This document shows positions 16,900 to 23,980 of a stretch of 26,770 bases of DNA, piece by piece. The position numbers and the translations under genes were made by a program. Position 1 is the stretch's first letter. Each line of letters starts with the position of its first letter. This DNA comes from RGIG9041 sp045593905 (GTDB lineage: Bacteria; Bacillota; Clostridia; Oscillospirales; QAKW01): assembly GCA_045593905.1 (NCBI GenBank), contig JAZNXL010000073.1, positions 1 to 26,770 of the forward strand, in the 5' to 3' direction. The notes beneath the pieces are model-generated. The model saw nothing but the letters and a program-made list of their open reading frames with translations, was not told the DNA's origin and ran no database searches.

Positions 16900-19224
16900 A
16901 TGAAAATTAAAAGAATTTTATGTTGCTTACTTTGTGTACTTTTAGTTGCTTCGTCACTCTCTGCTTTCGCTTATGCTGATGAAGAAACAACCGATACAGC
17001 TGAATCAACCGAATCAACTGAATCAACTGAATCAACTGAATCAACTGAATCAACTAATGTTGAAGATATCGTAATTACCGATGCAGATAGAACAGGCGAC
17101 GGTACAACCGGTAATCTTGCAGACCTTGAATTATTTACTCTTGCATCTGAAAACGACAATCTTGCATTTTATGTAAATGATATCAGCGGTTTCTTTGCTC
17201 TTTTAAACAAAAAGACAAACGACATTTGGTATTCTAATCCGCTTGACTGGGAAAAGGATAAAATTGCACAGGCTTCTAACAAAAACCAATTAAAATCACA
17301 GCTTGTAGTTACATACCTTAACGCAAGCTACGACATCATTAACGTACCATCTTCTGAAGCACATATCGTTTCAGAGCATATTGGTAACAAGCAAATCTTT
17401 ACATATGTATTTAGTGGTGCTACAAGAAACTTCTCAATTCCTGTTTGCTACGAATTAAAGGATGATTATCTTGATGTAAGCATTCTTGTTGAAGATATTG
17501 AAGAAAATTCCGATGCAAGAATTACACAAATCACACTTCTTCCTTTCTTTGGTGCAGGCGGTCTTAACGACAACGGTTATGCTCTTATTCCTGATGGATC
17601 GGGTTCGCTTATGACCTTTAACAAAGAGGTTAAGAACCTTTCGCAATACGTTGGTTATATATATAACCGTGACGTTACAGCTTCTGCTGAAAATACATCA
17701 TACGTTGACCTTAACGAAACAATCAGTCTTCCTGTTTACGGCATTAATAAAAACGGTGCAGGCGCACTTGTTGCCATTACAAGTGGAGCAGGTACATCAG
17801 CTATCAAAGCGAATGTAGCTCGTCTTTTTAACTCATACAACAGCGTTTGCTCACACATTCTTATGAGAGATACACAAACACGTAAAGACGCTACAGGTTC
17901 GGCAGGTGCCGGTGTTTACTACAGTGATAACAGGTCAGGCGACCTTTCACTTCGCATTTATCCTCTTGAAAGAGAAAATGCATCTTACATTGGTATGGCT
18001 AAACGCTACAGACAGTATCTTGTTGACGAAAAAGGCCTTACAGAACTTGGTGAAAGCAATGTATCAAATGCACTTAACGTTGAGCTTTTCTGCTCGGTTA
18101 AAACACCTACTCACTTTTTAGGTATTCCTTATACCGGTGTTAAAAAATTAACATCATTTGAGGATACTCAAACAATCATTACCGACCTTAAAAACAGGGG
18201 AGTAACAAATCCTGTTATTACACTTACCGGTTGGGAATCGGGCGGTCTCGAGACCACACTTAACACCAAGGTTAGTGTTGAGAAGGAAGTAGGTACTACA
18301 AAAGAGTTGAAAAAATTAATCAGCTTTGCTGAGGAAAATGGAACAACTCTTGTGTTTGATAACGATGTTAAAAACTTCTATGCAGGTACATCACAGGTTA
18401 AAAAGTTTAAGCATACTGCTTTTTCACTTTCAAATACACCTGTAACTATCTTCCCATTCTCTAAATCACTTAATAGAACAACAATTGCAGGTAAATACAA
18501 CAACATTATTCACCCCGAATTTATGGTTGAGTTTGCTGATTCAATTGTTGATAATTCACTCAAATTTGGCATTAAAAACTTTGCATTCAACTCGGCAGGT
18601 ACCGACCCGTATGCAGCATACAACAGCGAGCGTATGGTTACAAGAGATGTATCTTCTGATTACATTGAAGAGCTCTTTAAGAATGCTAACGAAAAAACTG
18701 ATGGTATTGTAAGCACAAAGGTAGGTAACTCGTTTGTTATTTCAAATGTAGATAACCTTACTGAAACTCCTGTTTACTCAAGTAACCTTATAATGTCACA
18801 AACAACAGTTCCGTTCTATCAAACAGTTCTTCGCGGTTATGTTAACCTCGCTGTAACACCTCTTAACTTATCTTCAGAGGTATCTGAACTCGAACTCAAG
18901 TGCGCTGAGACTGCATCAAGCCTTTTCTATCAGCTTATGTATTCAGAATCAACTGCATTTGAAAACACATCATTTAACGACTACTATGCTTGTTCATACA
19001 CCGACTATGCTCCCATCATCGAGGAAACATATGGTAGAATGAAAAAAGTATACGAAGCTGTTGGTTCAAGCACAATCGAATCTCACGATATTATTGGTGA
19101 TGTTCGCGTAACATCATTCTCAAACGGTGCAAAGGTATATGTTAACTATGCAGATACACCTGCAACTGTTGGTGATGTTCAAATTGACGCAAGAGCTTAT
19201 CATGTTGTAGGAGGTGATAGATAA
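16900..19224 (+). CDS. secreted DUF5696-like protein
   Basis: 774 residues. Signal peptide cut near AYA|DE (residue 26). Residues 27-53 are a Glu/Ser/Thr low-complexity stretch containing six copies of E-S-T. The rest is one large domain region with 'NDNLAFYVNDISGFFALLNKKTNDIWYSNP' (88-113), 'YALIPDGSGSLMTFN', 'NGAGALVAI', 'YRQYLVDEKGL', 'PVITLTGWESGG' and 'AYNSERMVTRDVSSDYIEELF'. The layout recalls DUF5696 proteins found beside sugar importers, whose second half has a TIM-barrel-like look, but I cannot name catalytic residues and assign no reaction. No lipobox, LPxTG motif or C-terminal membrane helix, so its retention at the surface is unexplained. 16 nt after the YIP1 gene with GAAAGGAG; its stop overlaps the next permease start. 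Confidence 0.78.
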   Translation: MKIKRILCCLLCVLLVASSLSAFAYADEETTDTAESTESTESTESTESTESTNVEDIVITDADRTGDGTTGNLADLELFTLASENDNLAFYVNDISGFFALLNKKTNDIWYSNPLDWEKDKIAQASNKNQLKSQLVVTYLNASYDIINVPSSEAHIVSEHIGNKQIFTYVFSGATRNFSIPVCYELKDDYLDVSILVEDIEENSDARITQITLLPFFGAGGLNDNGYALIPDGSGSLMTFNKEVKNLSQYVGYIYNRDVTASAENTSYVDLNETISLPVYGINKNGAGALVAITSGAGTSAIKANVARLFNSYNSVCSHILMRDTQTRKDATGSAGAGVYYSDNRSGDLSLRIYPLERENASYIGMAKRYRQYLVDEKGLTELGESNVSNALNVELFCSVKTPTHFLGIPYTGVKKLTSFEDTQTIITDLKNRGVTNPVITLTGWESGGLETTLNTKVSVEKEVGTTKELKKLISFAEENGTTLVFDNDVKNFYAGTSQVKKFKHTAFSLSNTPVTIFPFSKSLNRTTIAGKYNNIIHPEFMVEFADSIVDNSLKFGIKNFAFNSAGTDPYAAYNSERMVTRDVSSDYIEELFKNANEKTDGIVSTKVGNSFVISNVDNLTETPVYSSNLIMSQTTVPFYQTVLRGYVNLAVTPLNLSSEVSELELKCAETASSLFYQLMYSESTAFENTSFNDYYACSYTDYAPIIEETYGRMKKVYEAVGSSTIESHDIIGDVRVTSFSNGAKVYVNYADTPATVGDVQIDARAYHVVGGDR
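17002..17055 (+). repeat. six 9-bp tandem repeats (gaatcaact) coding Glu-Ser-Thr
   Basis: Six head-to-tail copies; the first differs at one base (gaatcaacc). They lie in frame just after the signal peptide of the DUF5696-like protein. The unit is a multiple of three, so copy-number change would lengthen or shorten the Ser/Thr linker without breaking the frame. Confidence 0.95.
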
Positions 19225-20159
19225 TGGCAGCTACTGTTAACACATTACCTGAAAAAACAAAAAAGAAAAGACGCGGAATTTCTTACGAAAATAAGCAGGG
19301 CTTTGTAGGCTTTATGTTTACATTACCTTGGTTTATCGGTTTTATAATGTTCTTCTTTGTTCCTGCTATTAAGTCTATCCAGTTCTCATTTTCGGATATA
19401 GCAATCTTTGAAAACTATAAAACAACATGGAACAACTTCCAAAACTATATTAACATCTTTACTAAAAACCCAAAATTCTTACAAAACCTTTCAGCATCAT
19501 TTACTGAACTTGCAATCAATGTACCTATTATTTTGGTATTTAGCTTGTTTGTTGCTGTTTTACTTAACAGAAAGTTTATTGGCCGTGGCGTTGCCCGTGC
19601 GGTATTCTTCCTTCCTGTTATTGTTACAACCGGTGTTGTAATGACTGCTTTTAATGGCGGCGGCGACAGCTCAAAGGTTTTTGAGGGTGAGGTTTCAAAC
19701 GGTATTATGTTCACTACCGTTAACGCAACTTCTTTGTTATCACAGCTTGGACTTTCATCTGAGATAACAGGCTATCTTACACAGGTTGCCGATAGAATAT
19801 TCGACGTTGTTTGGGATTCGGGTATCCAGATTATTCTCTTCCTTGCAGCTCTTCAAAGTATTTCACCTGCTCTTTACGAAGCTTGTGATGTTGAGGGTGC
19901 TACGGCCTGGGAAAAATTCTGGCTTATCACTTTCCCCAACGTTTCACCGATTATTCTTGTTAACATAGTTTATACAGTAGTTGATACTTTCTCTGACCCG
20001 TCGAACCCTGTTCTTGCTCAGATTAACAACTTAATCACAAGCGTATTCGACTATGGTACAGCATCGGCTATGATTTGGGTATACTGCTTAATTATTCTTG
20101 CAATCTTAGGCTTGGTATTCCTGATTTGTAAAAAACTCATATTCTATTCTGAAGGTTAA
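19224..20159 (+). CDS. carbohydrate ABC transporter permease, MalF/LplB type (pair 2)
   Basis: 311 residues, six membrane segments. A basic N-terminus (EKTKKKRRGISYENKQGFVGFMFTLPW) is typical of LplB/UgpA relatives. The EAA loop is EACDVEGATAWEKFWLITFP. A soluble loop near 130-170 (FNGGGDSSKVFEGEVSNG) is longer than in the pair 1 protein. TAATG overlap with the DUF5696-like gene, with GGAGGTG upstream. It differs enough from the first MalF-type protein that this is not a recent tandem duplication. Confidence 0.92.
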   Translation: MAATVNTLPEKTKKKRRGISYENKQGFVGFMFTLPWFIGFIMFFFVPAIKSIQFSFSDIAIFENYKTTWNNFQNYINIFTKNPKFLQNLSASFTELAINVPIILVFSLFVAVLLNRKFIGRGVARAVFFLPVIVTTGVVMTAFNGGGDSSKVFEGEVSNGIMFTTVNATSLLSQLGLSSEITGYLTQVADRIFDVVWDSGIQIILFLAALQSISPALYEACDVEGATAWEKFWLITFPNVSPIILVNIVYTVVDTFSDPSNPVLAQINNLITSVFDYGTASAMIWVYCLIILAILGLVFLICKKLIFYSEG

Positions 20160-20174
20160 GGAGGTGAATTGTTT

Positions 20175-21182
20175 ATGAATATTACAAAAGCTATAGTTTC
20201 TCAGTTTACAACTCATAAAGGTAAAAAGACTGACAAAAGACTTTGGTTTAATATTTTATCAAACTTATTTGGTAAGGTTGCTGTAGGTATTATCCTTTTA
20301 GGTCTTTCATACGTTATTCTTTATCCTCTTATTTTCTGTATTTCACAGGCAATTCGTCTTCCCTCGGATATGTATGACCCCACAGTAATCTACATACCCA
20401 AAAACTTTTCGTTACAAAATTTTAAAGATGCATGGGACTTCTTAGAATACCCCAGAATTCTTATGAACACTGTTAACGTTTCACTTTGGCCTACACTTTT
20501 ACAGCTTGCAACCTGTGCTCTTGCAGGTTACGGTCTTGCAAGATTTAAGTTTAAAGGTAAGGGTATTTTGTTTGGTTTGGTTCTTTTAACATTTATTATC
20601 CCTCCCCAAACAATTTCAGTTACCACATATACAACATTCCGTTATTTTGACCCGTTCTATATTTGTTCAGGTCTTAACGCTGTAGGTGTTCTTCCTGAAC
20701 CCTTTATTGAAATAACCGATACAATGTGGTCGTTTATCCTTCCTGCACTCTTTGCAAGTGGTCTTAAATCAGGCTTGTTTATATTCGTTTACAGACAGTT
20801 CTTCAGAGGCATACCAAAAGAACTTGAAGAAGCTGCTTACATCGATGGTTGCGGTGCTATTAAAACCTTCATCAAAATCATCATCCCTAATGCAGTTCCT
20901 GCTTTTGTTACAGTATTCCTTTTAAGCCTTGTTTGGTACTATAACGATTATTACACAATTCCGCTCTTCTTACCTAAGACTGAAATATTATCAAACTCGC
21001 TTTCAAATATGTTTGTTAATATGACAACAGTTGGTGGTCTTTATGCAGGCGTTGACACAATTCTAATCTATCCTATCTGGCGTGCCGGTATTATTCTTTA
21101 CATTTTACCGCTTCTTGTAATCTTCTTGGTTTTCCAAAAGAAATTTACAGAATCAATCGCACGTTCTGGTATCGTAGGTTAA
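20175..21182 (+). CDS. carbohydrate ABC transporter permease, MalG/AraQ type (pair 2)
   Basis: 335 residues from the ATG at 20175. An in-frame TTG at 20169 is only 4 nt from GGAGG, while the ATG is 10 nt away; the ATG is preferred but not certain. Six membrane segments follow a long basic N-terminus, with the EAA loop EAAYIDGCGAIKTFIKIIIP and the usual C-terminal PLLVIFLVFQKKFTESIARSGIVG. It is about 50 residues longer than its pair 1 counterpart, with an extended external loop around 60-85 and near 155-175. Last gene of the operon. Confidence 0.92.
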   Translation: MNITKAIVSQFTTHKGKKTDKRLWFNILSNLFGKVAVGIILLGLSYVILYPLIFCISQAIRLPSDMYDPTVIYIPKNFSLQNFKDAWDFLEYPRILMNTVNVSLWPTLLQLATCALAGYGLARFKFKGKGILFGLVLLTFIIPPQTISVTTYTTFRYFDPFYICSGLNAVGVLPEPFIEITDTMWSFILPALFASGLKSGLFIFVYRQFFRGIPKELEEAAYIDGCGAIKTFIKIIIPNAVPAFVTVFLLSLVWYYNDYYTIPLFLPKTEILSNSLSNMFVNMTTVGGLYAGVDTILIYPIWRAGIILYILPLLVIFLVFQKKFTESIARSGIVG

Positions 21183-21191
21183 TAAAAAATC

Positions 21192-21228
21192 ACTACCGAA
21201 AGACAATCGTCTTTCGGTAGTTTTTTTA
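21192..21228. terminator. bidirectional terminator between the transport operon and the ZIP gene
   Basis: A perfect 13-bp stem (21192-21204 / 21209-21221) with a 4-nt loop, T-run on the right and A-run on the left. It ends the plus-strand transport operon 9 nt after its last stop. On the minus strand it also follows the ZIP gene stop, which lies in the T-run. Confidence 0.93.
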
Positions 21229-22026
21229 TCCAAGCATAACGTCAAGTAACATCATTGTGGCAAATCCCAAAACAATTCCCATTGTAGAAAAATACGTTTG
21301 CCTTGAGTTGCGTTGACACTCAGGTATTAGTTCGTGTACTGCAACAAGTATCATAGCACCTGCCGCAAACGATAATGCAAACGGTAAAATTGTGTTTATA
21401 TATACAACGGCAATGGCACCTAAAATTCCAGCAACAGGCTCAACCATTGCCGACGCTTGCCCCATGAAAAAGCTCTTTTTTCTTGAATATCCTTCGCGCC
21501 TTAAAGGTAATGAAACAGCCGCGCCTTCAGGAAAGTTTTGTAATGCAATTCCTATTGCTATTGAAATAGCACCCATTAATTCTTCAGCGTTTGTACCGGG
21601 GTTTCTTAATGCCCCGAAGGCTACGCCAACTGCAAGCCCCTCGGGGATATTGTGTAAGGTGATTGATAAAATAAGCATAATTATTCTGTTTATCTTATCG
21701 CTCTTGTCTTGTGTATTAGAGTTAACTCTTTTTGTTGCAAAACATACAGCCTTGTCAGATATCCACATAAATATGGCTCCCGCCAAAAACCCGATTGTTG
21801 CAATTAAATATGATGGTGTGTTGTTATTTTTTTCTGCAAGCTCAATGGCGGGTTGCAATAATGACCAAAAACTTGCCGCAATCATAACACCCGAGGCAAA
21901 GCCAAGCATCATATTAAGCAGTTTTTGGTTTGGTGACTTAAAAAACAATACAGTTGCCGAACCAAGCGCGGTAACTCCCCAGGTGAATAATGTAGCAATT
22001 AATGCCATTAACACTATTTCGTTCAT
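21226..22026 (-). CDS. ZIP family divalent metal transporter
   Basis: 266 residues, eight membrane segments. It carries the paired ZIP metal-site motifs HNIPEG (125-130, fourth helix) and QNFPEGAA (163-170, fifth helix), plus HELIPE (231-236). These form the binuclear metal site used for import of zinc and sometimes iron or manganese. The variable loop (97-113) has no His-rich cluster. The gene is alone on the minus strand with GGAGGTG before its ATG. A palindrome just upstream may control it. The metal specificity cannot be read. Confidence 0.93.
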   Translation of the reverse strand: MNEIVLMALIATLFTWGVTALGSATVLFFKSPNQKLLNMMLGFASGVMIAASFWSLLQPAIELAEKNNNTPSYLIATIGFLAGAIFMWISDKAVCFATKRVNSNTQDKSDKINRIIMLILSITLHNIPEGLAVGVAFGALRNPGTNAEELMGAISIAIGIALQNFPEGAAVSLPLRREGYSRKKSFFMGQASAMVEPVAGILGAIAVVYINTILPFALSFAAGAMILVAVHELIPECQRNSRQTYFSTMGIVLGFATMMLLDVMLG

Positions 22027-22036
22027 ATTACACCTC

Positions 22037-22060
22037 CACTATTTATTATATTAAATAGTG
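22037..22060 (-). promoter_or_regulatory. 24-bp palindrome over the -10 region of the ZIP gene
   Basis: Perfect 9-bp arms (cactattta / taaatagtg) around a 6-bp centre. On the minus strand the centre contains TATAAT (22050-22045), and the palindrome ends directly at the GGAGG of the ZIP gene. Placement suits a repressor operator, perhaps a metal-sensing regulator. It does not match Zur or MntR boxes as I know them. Two direct repeats of GTGTTTTTTA, 11 bp apart, follow at 22058-22078 on the plus strand. Confidence 0.55.
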
Positions 22061-22078
22061 TTTTTTAGGTGTTTTTTA

Positions 22079-22552
22079 CTACTCTCTTATTAACGATAAA
22101 GAGTCGAGCGTTATAAACGAAAGTATCCCAACGCTTGCAATAACCTTTGTAATTAGGTCAGTGGCGAGAAAAAACGGGTTTATAAAGTTAACTGATGCCA
22201 AAGCCAAAACTCCCCAAACAAGCGAAAATTTAAGGCAAATATAGCCATTTAAGTTATACTTTTCGCTCGTGTAGTCCCACATGGTTTTGTGTAATCCTTT
22301 TTTTATTACAATTCCTGCAATCAGTTCGTATGCTGTGCAAATGGCGGCGCATATTATAAACTGTAAAAATAAACTGCTAATGTTATTTGTCACAATGGTG
22401 CAGGTTGCAATACTTATGCCGTATAAAACACAGTATGGCCCGTTTAGTATTCCGCGTTTTAAAAACCGCTTTGTTTTAAAAAAGTAAAAAACAATTTCAA
22501 TTATCCAACCTAAAACTGAATAAATACAAAATATAAAAAATAAATCTATCAT
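22079..22552 (-). CDS. CmpB-type membrane protein (putative ABC transporter permease family)
   Basis: 157 residues, about four membrane segments. The N-terminal signature is IYSVLGWIIEIVFYFFKTKRFLKRGILNGPYCVLYG, matching small membrane proteins labelled putative ABC transporter permease (CmpB). No ATPase partner is nearby and transport activity is not demonstrated for the group. GGAGGG lies 7 nt before the ATG. It is divergent from spoVAC, the two starts being 70 bp apart. Confidence 0.75.
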   Translation of the reverse strand: MIDLFFIFCIYSVLGWIIEIVFYFFKTKRFLKRGILNGPYCVLYGISIATCTIVTNNISSLFLQFIICAAICTAYELIAGIVIKKGLHKTMWDYTSEKYNLNGYICLKFSLVWGVLALASVNFINPFFLATDLITKVIASVGILSFITLDSLSLIRE

Positions 22553-22571
22553 AAAACCCTCCTTGCTTTGT

Positions 22572-22601
22572 GTATATTTTTAGCAAATTTAAGGCAAAAT
22601 A
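22572..22601 (+). promoter_or_regulatory. possible sigma-G promoter of spoVAC
   Basis: GTATA (22572-22576), an 18-bp gap and CAAAATA (22595-22601) each differ by one base from forespore sigma-G elements (GmATr and CATwmTA). The GGAGG of spoVAC follows 10 nt later. In Bacillus the spoVA operon is sigma-G dependent. Confidence 0.45.
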
Positions 22602-22622
22602 TTTAAAAATGGAGGAATTTTT

Positions 22623-23063
22623 ATGATAGATAAATCAAATTATAATGAATATATAAAAAATAAAACACCTAATTCGCCAATTGTTAAAAATTGTATGAGA
22701 GCATTTTTTGTTGGCGGACTGATATGCGTGATAGGACAAGCAATATCTGATATTGCAGTTAAATGCGGCGCAGGTGCTGATAATGTTAAAATAATAACGC
22801 CAATATTACTGATATTTTTAGGCGCAGTTTTAACAGGTGTTGGTGTTTATGACAAACTCGGCAAATTTGCAGGCGCAGGCAGTATTATTCCTATTACAGG
22901 CTTTGCAAACTCGGTTGTATCATCAGCAATGGAGTTTAAAAAAGAAGGCTGGGTAATGGGACTTGGAGCTAAAATATTTACGGTCGCAGGCCCCGTTATT
23001 GTGTATGGCGTTGTTACAAGTGTAATTTACGGCTTTATTTATTGGTTGATTTTAGTTGTATAG
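22623..23063 (+). CDS. spoVAC: stage V sporulation protein AC
   Basis: 146 residues with four membrane segments and family features: the cytoplasmic N-terminus ending in SPIVKNCMRAFFVGGLICVIGQ, GAVLTGVGVYDKLGKFAGAGSIIPITGFANSVVSSAMEFKKEGWVMGLGAKIF, and a hydrophobic C-terminus. SpoVAC is a mechanosensitive-type membrane component of the SpoVA channel that moves dipicolinic acid into and out of spores. In most spore-formers spoVAD follows directly; here a terminator comes 2 nt after the stop, and spoVAD lies 1.9 kb away beyond two minus-strand genes. Start set by GGAGG 7-8 nt upstream. Confidence 0.95.
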   Translation: MIDKSNYNEYIKNKTPNSPIVKNCMRAFFVGGLICVIGQAISDIAVKCGAGADNVKIITPILLIFLGAVLTGVGVYDKLGKFAGAGSIIPITGFANSVVSSAMEFKKEGWVMGLGAKIFTVAGPVIVYGVVTSVIYGFIYWLILVV

Positions 23064-23064
23064 A

Positions 23065-23108
23065 AAAATAGCGGCAGAGAGATTACCAACGCTTTGCCGC
23101 TATTTTGC
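23065..23108. terminator. bidirectional terminator between spoVAC and pnuC
   Basis: A 12-bp stem (aaaatagcggca / tgccgctatttt) with an 18-nt loop. It lies between the two convergent stop codons and has A/T tails on both sides. Confidence 0.85.
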
Positions 23109-23110
23109 TG

Positions 23111-23794
23111 TTATGCCGCTTGACGACGTTTCATTCGTTGCCAACTGATATATCCGTAAATATCATTAACCAAAAATGCTATAAAACAAACAACAACCGA
23201 GATGTATTTTAAATCATAAGCACTTGCCATTATCCATAATACTATTAGAACTATATCGTTGGCGGCGTATGCAATTGCAAACGTTGGACATCTGCGAAAG
23301 GTTAAGTACACTGCAATAAAACTGGTTGTTACTGACATTGTGCTTGGGATTATATTTGCAGTGTTAAAATGCTTTAGAATAAAATAAAAAGCAATTGTCA
23401 CTATAAGAGTTAGCGTCCACATTAAAAGGTGTTCCTTTTTACTGATACTATTAACCTTAACCTCTGCTTTGTTTCCTTTATATGGATTTTTAAGCCAAGA
23501 AACAAGTGCGAAGAGTGCCATTGGCATAGTCATTCCAATATAGGTAATCATTTCGCCGTAATAAGCAAATGTAAAAGAAATAATACCATATAACAGGCTG
23601 AAAACTATCATAAGTGCTTGACCGATGGGATTCCCCTTGGCGTTGAATATAAGTGAAGTTATACCGATTAAAGAAGCGGTCAAGGTTAAATAGCTTTCTC
23701 TGTCAAAAACACAAAAAGACATTATAATAACAAAAACGGATACCGACCATAAAAAAAGCTCGGTTTTAGAAAAATAATTGCGTATTGTTTTCAT
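23111..23794 (-). CDS. pnuC: PnuC family nicotinamide riboside transporter
   Basis: 227 residues, about seven membrane segments, with PnuC features: SLIGITSLIFNAKGNPIGQALMIVFSLLYGIISF near 35-68, YYGEMITYIGMTMPMALFALVSWLKNPYKG, and the C-terminal AYAANDIVLIVLWIMASAYDLKYISVVVCFIAFLVNDIYGYISW. PnuC proteins move nicotinamide riboside across the membrane by facilitated diffusion for NAD synthesis. An in-frame start exists 36 nt upstream, but AGAGG at 6-nt spacing fits only the ATG at 23794. Its leader contains a terminator-like switch. It interrupts the spoVAC-spoVAD order on the opposite strand. Confidence 0.93.
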   Translation of the reverse strand: MKTIRNYFSKTELFLWSVSVFVIIMSFCVFDRESYLTLTASLIGITSLIFNAKGNPIGQALMIVFSLLYGIISFTFAYYGEMITYIGMTMPMALFALVSWLKNPYKGNKAEVKVNSISKKEHLLMWTLTLIVTIAFYFILKHFNTANIIPSTMSVTTSFIAVYLTFRRCPTFAIAYAANDIVLIVLWIMASAYDLKYISVVVCFIAFLVNDIYGYISWQRMKRRQAA

Positions 23795-23803
23795 ATAAAC
23801 CTC

Positions 23804-23900
23804 TAAAAAAATAAGCACCCGCAAACACATCTTCTAAGACCTAACGATGTGTAAACGAATGCTAACGCATTTCACTACCCGGTGGCAGTAATATTTAGTT
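23804..23900 (-). promoter_or_regulatory. attenuator-like leader of pnuC with mutually exclusive hairpins
   Basis: Reading the minus strand from about 23900, three elements follow in order. (a) A 6-bp hairpin ACTGCC / GGTAGT with loop ACCG (23889-23874). (b) AATGC-GTTA-GCATT (23871-23858). (c) A long hairpin joining GCATTCG (23862-23856) to CGGGTGC (23821-23815), containing ACACATC / GATGTGT (23852-23846 / 23831-23825), followed by TTATTTTTTT: a Rho-independent terminator. The GCATT arm is shared by (b) and (c), so they cannot coexist, and the terminator precedes the AGAGG of pnuC. This is the layout of a riboswitch or attenuator expression platform. I do not recognise a known ligand-binding class; NAD-related ligands are the natural guess for pnuC. 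Confidence 0.6.
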
Positions 23901-23906
23901 TTTAGT

Positions 23907-23935
23907 ATTATATCACAAATTTATAAACAAGACAA
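23907..23935 (-). promoter_or_regulatory. sigma-A promoter of pnuC
   Basis: On the minus strand TTGTCT (23935-23930), exactly 17 bp, TATAAT (23912-23907). Predicted start near 23900 gives a leader of about 105 nt that includes the hairpin switch. Confidence 0.75.
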
Positions 23936-23980
23936 TATAAATTTCAAAAATTGGTGTATTCTATATGCACAATAGCAGGC

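Noticed and set aside
17002..17055. CRISPR-like repeat array
   Set aside because: The 9-bp units are adjacent with no spacers and are in frame in a coding region.
16971..17159. Antisense frame with repeated Val-Asp-Ser
   Set aside because: It is the complement of the Glu-Ser-Thr tandem repeat in a real gene, with no ribosome binding site.
12872..21182. Recent tandem duplication of one permease pair
   Set aside because: The two MalF-like and the two MalG-like proteins differ in length, loops and EAA sequences.
21392..22054. Plus-strand frame opposite the ZIP gene
   Set aside because: Shadow frame; the minus strand has clear ZIP motifs and a ribosome binding site.
23804..23900. Known TPP, FMN, preQ1, purine or cobalamin riboswitch before pnuC
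   Set aside because: The conserved core sequences of these classes, as I recall them, are not present; only the expression-platform layout is visible.
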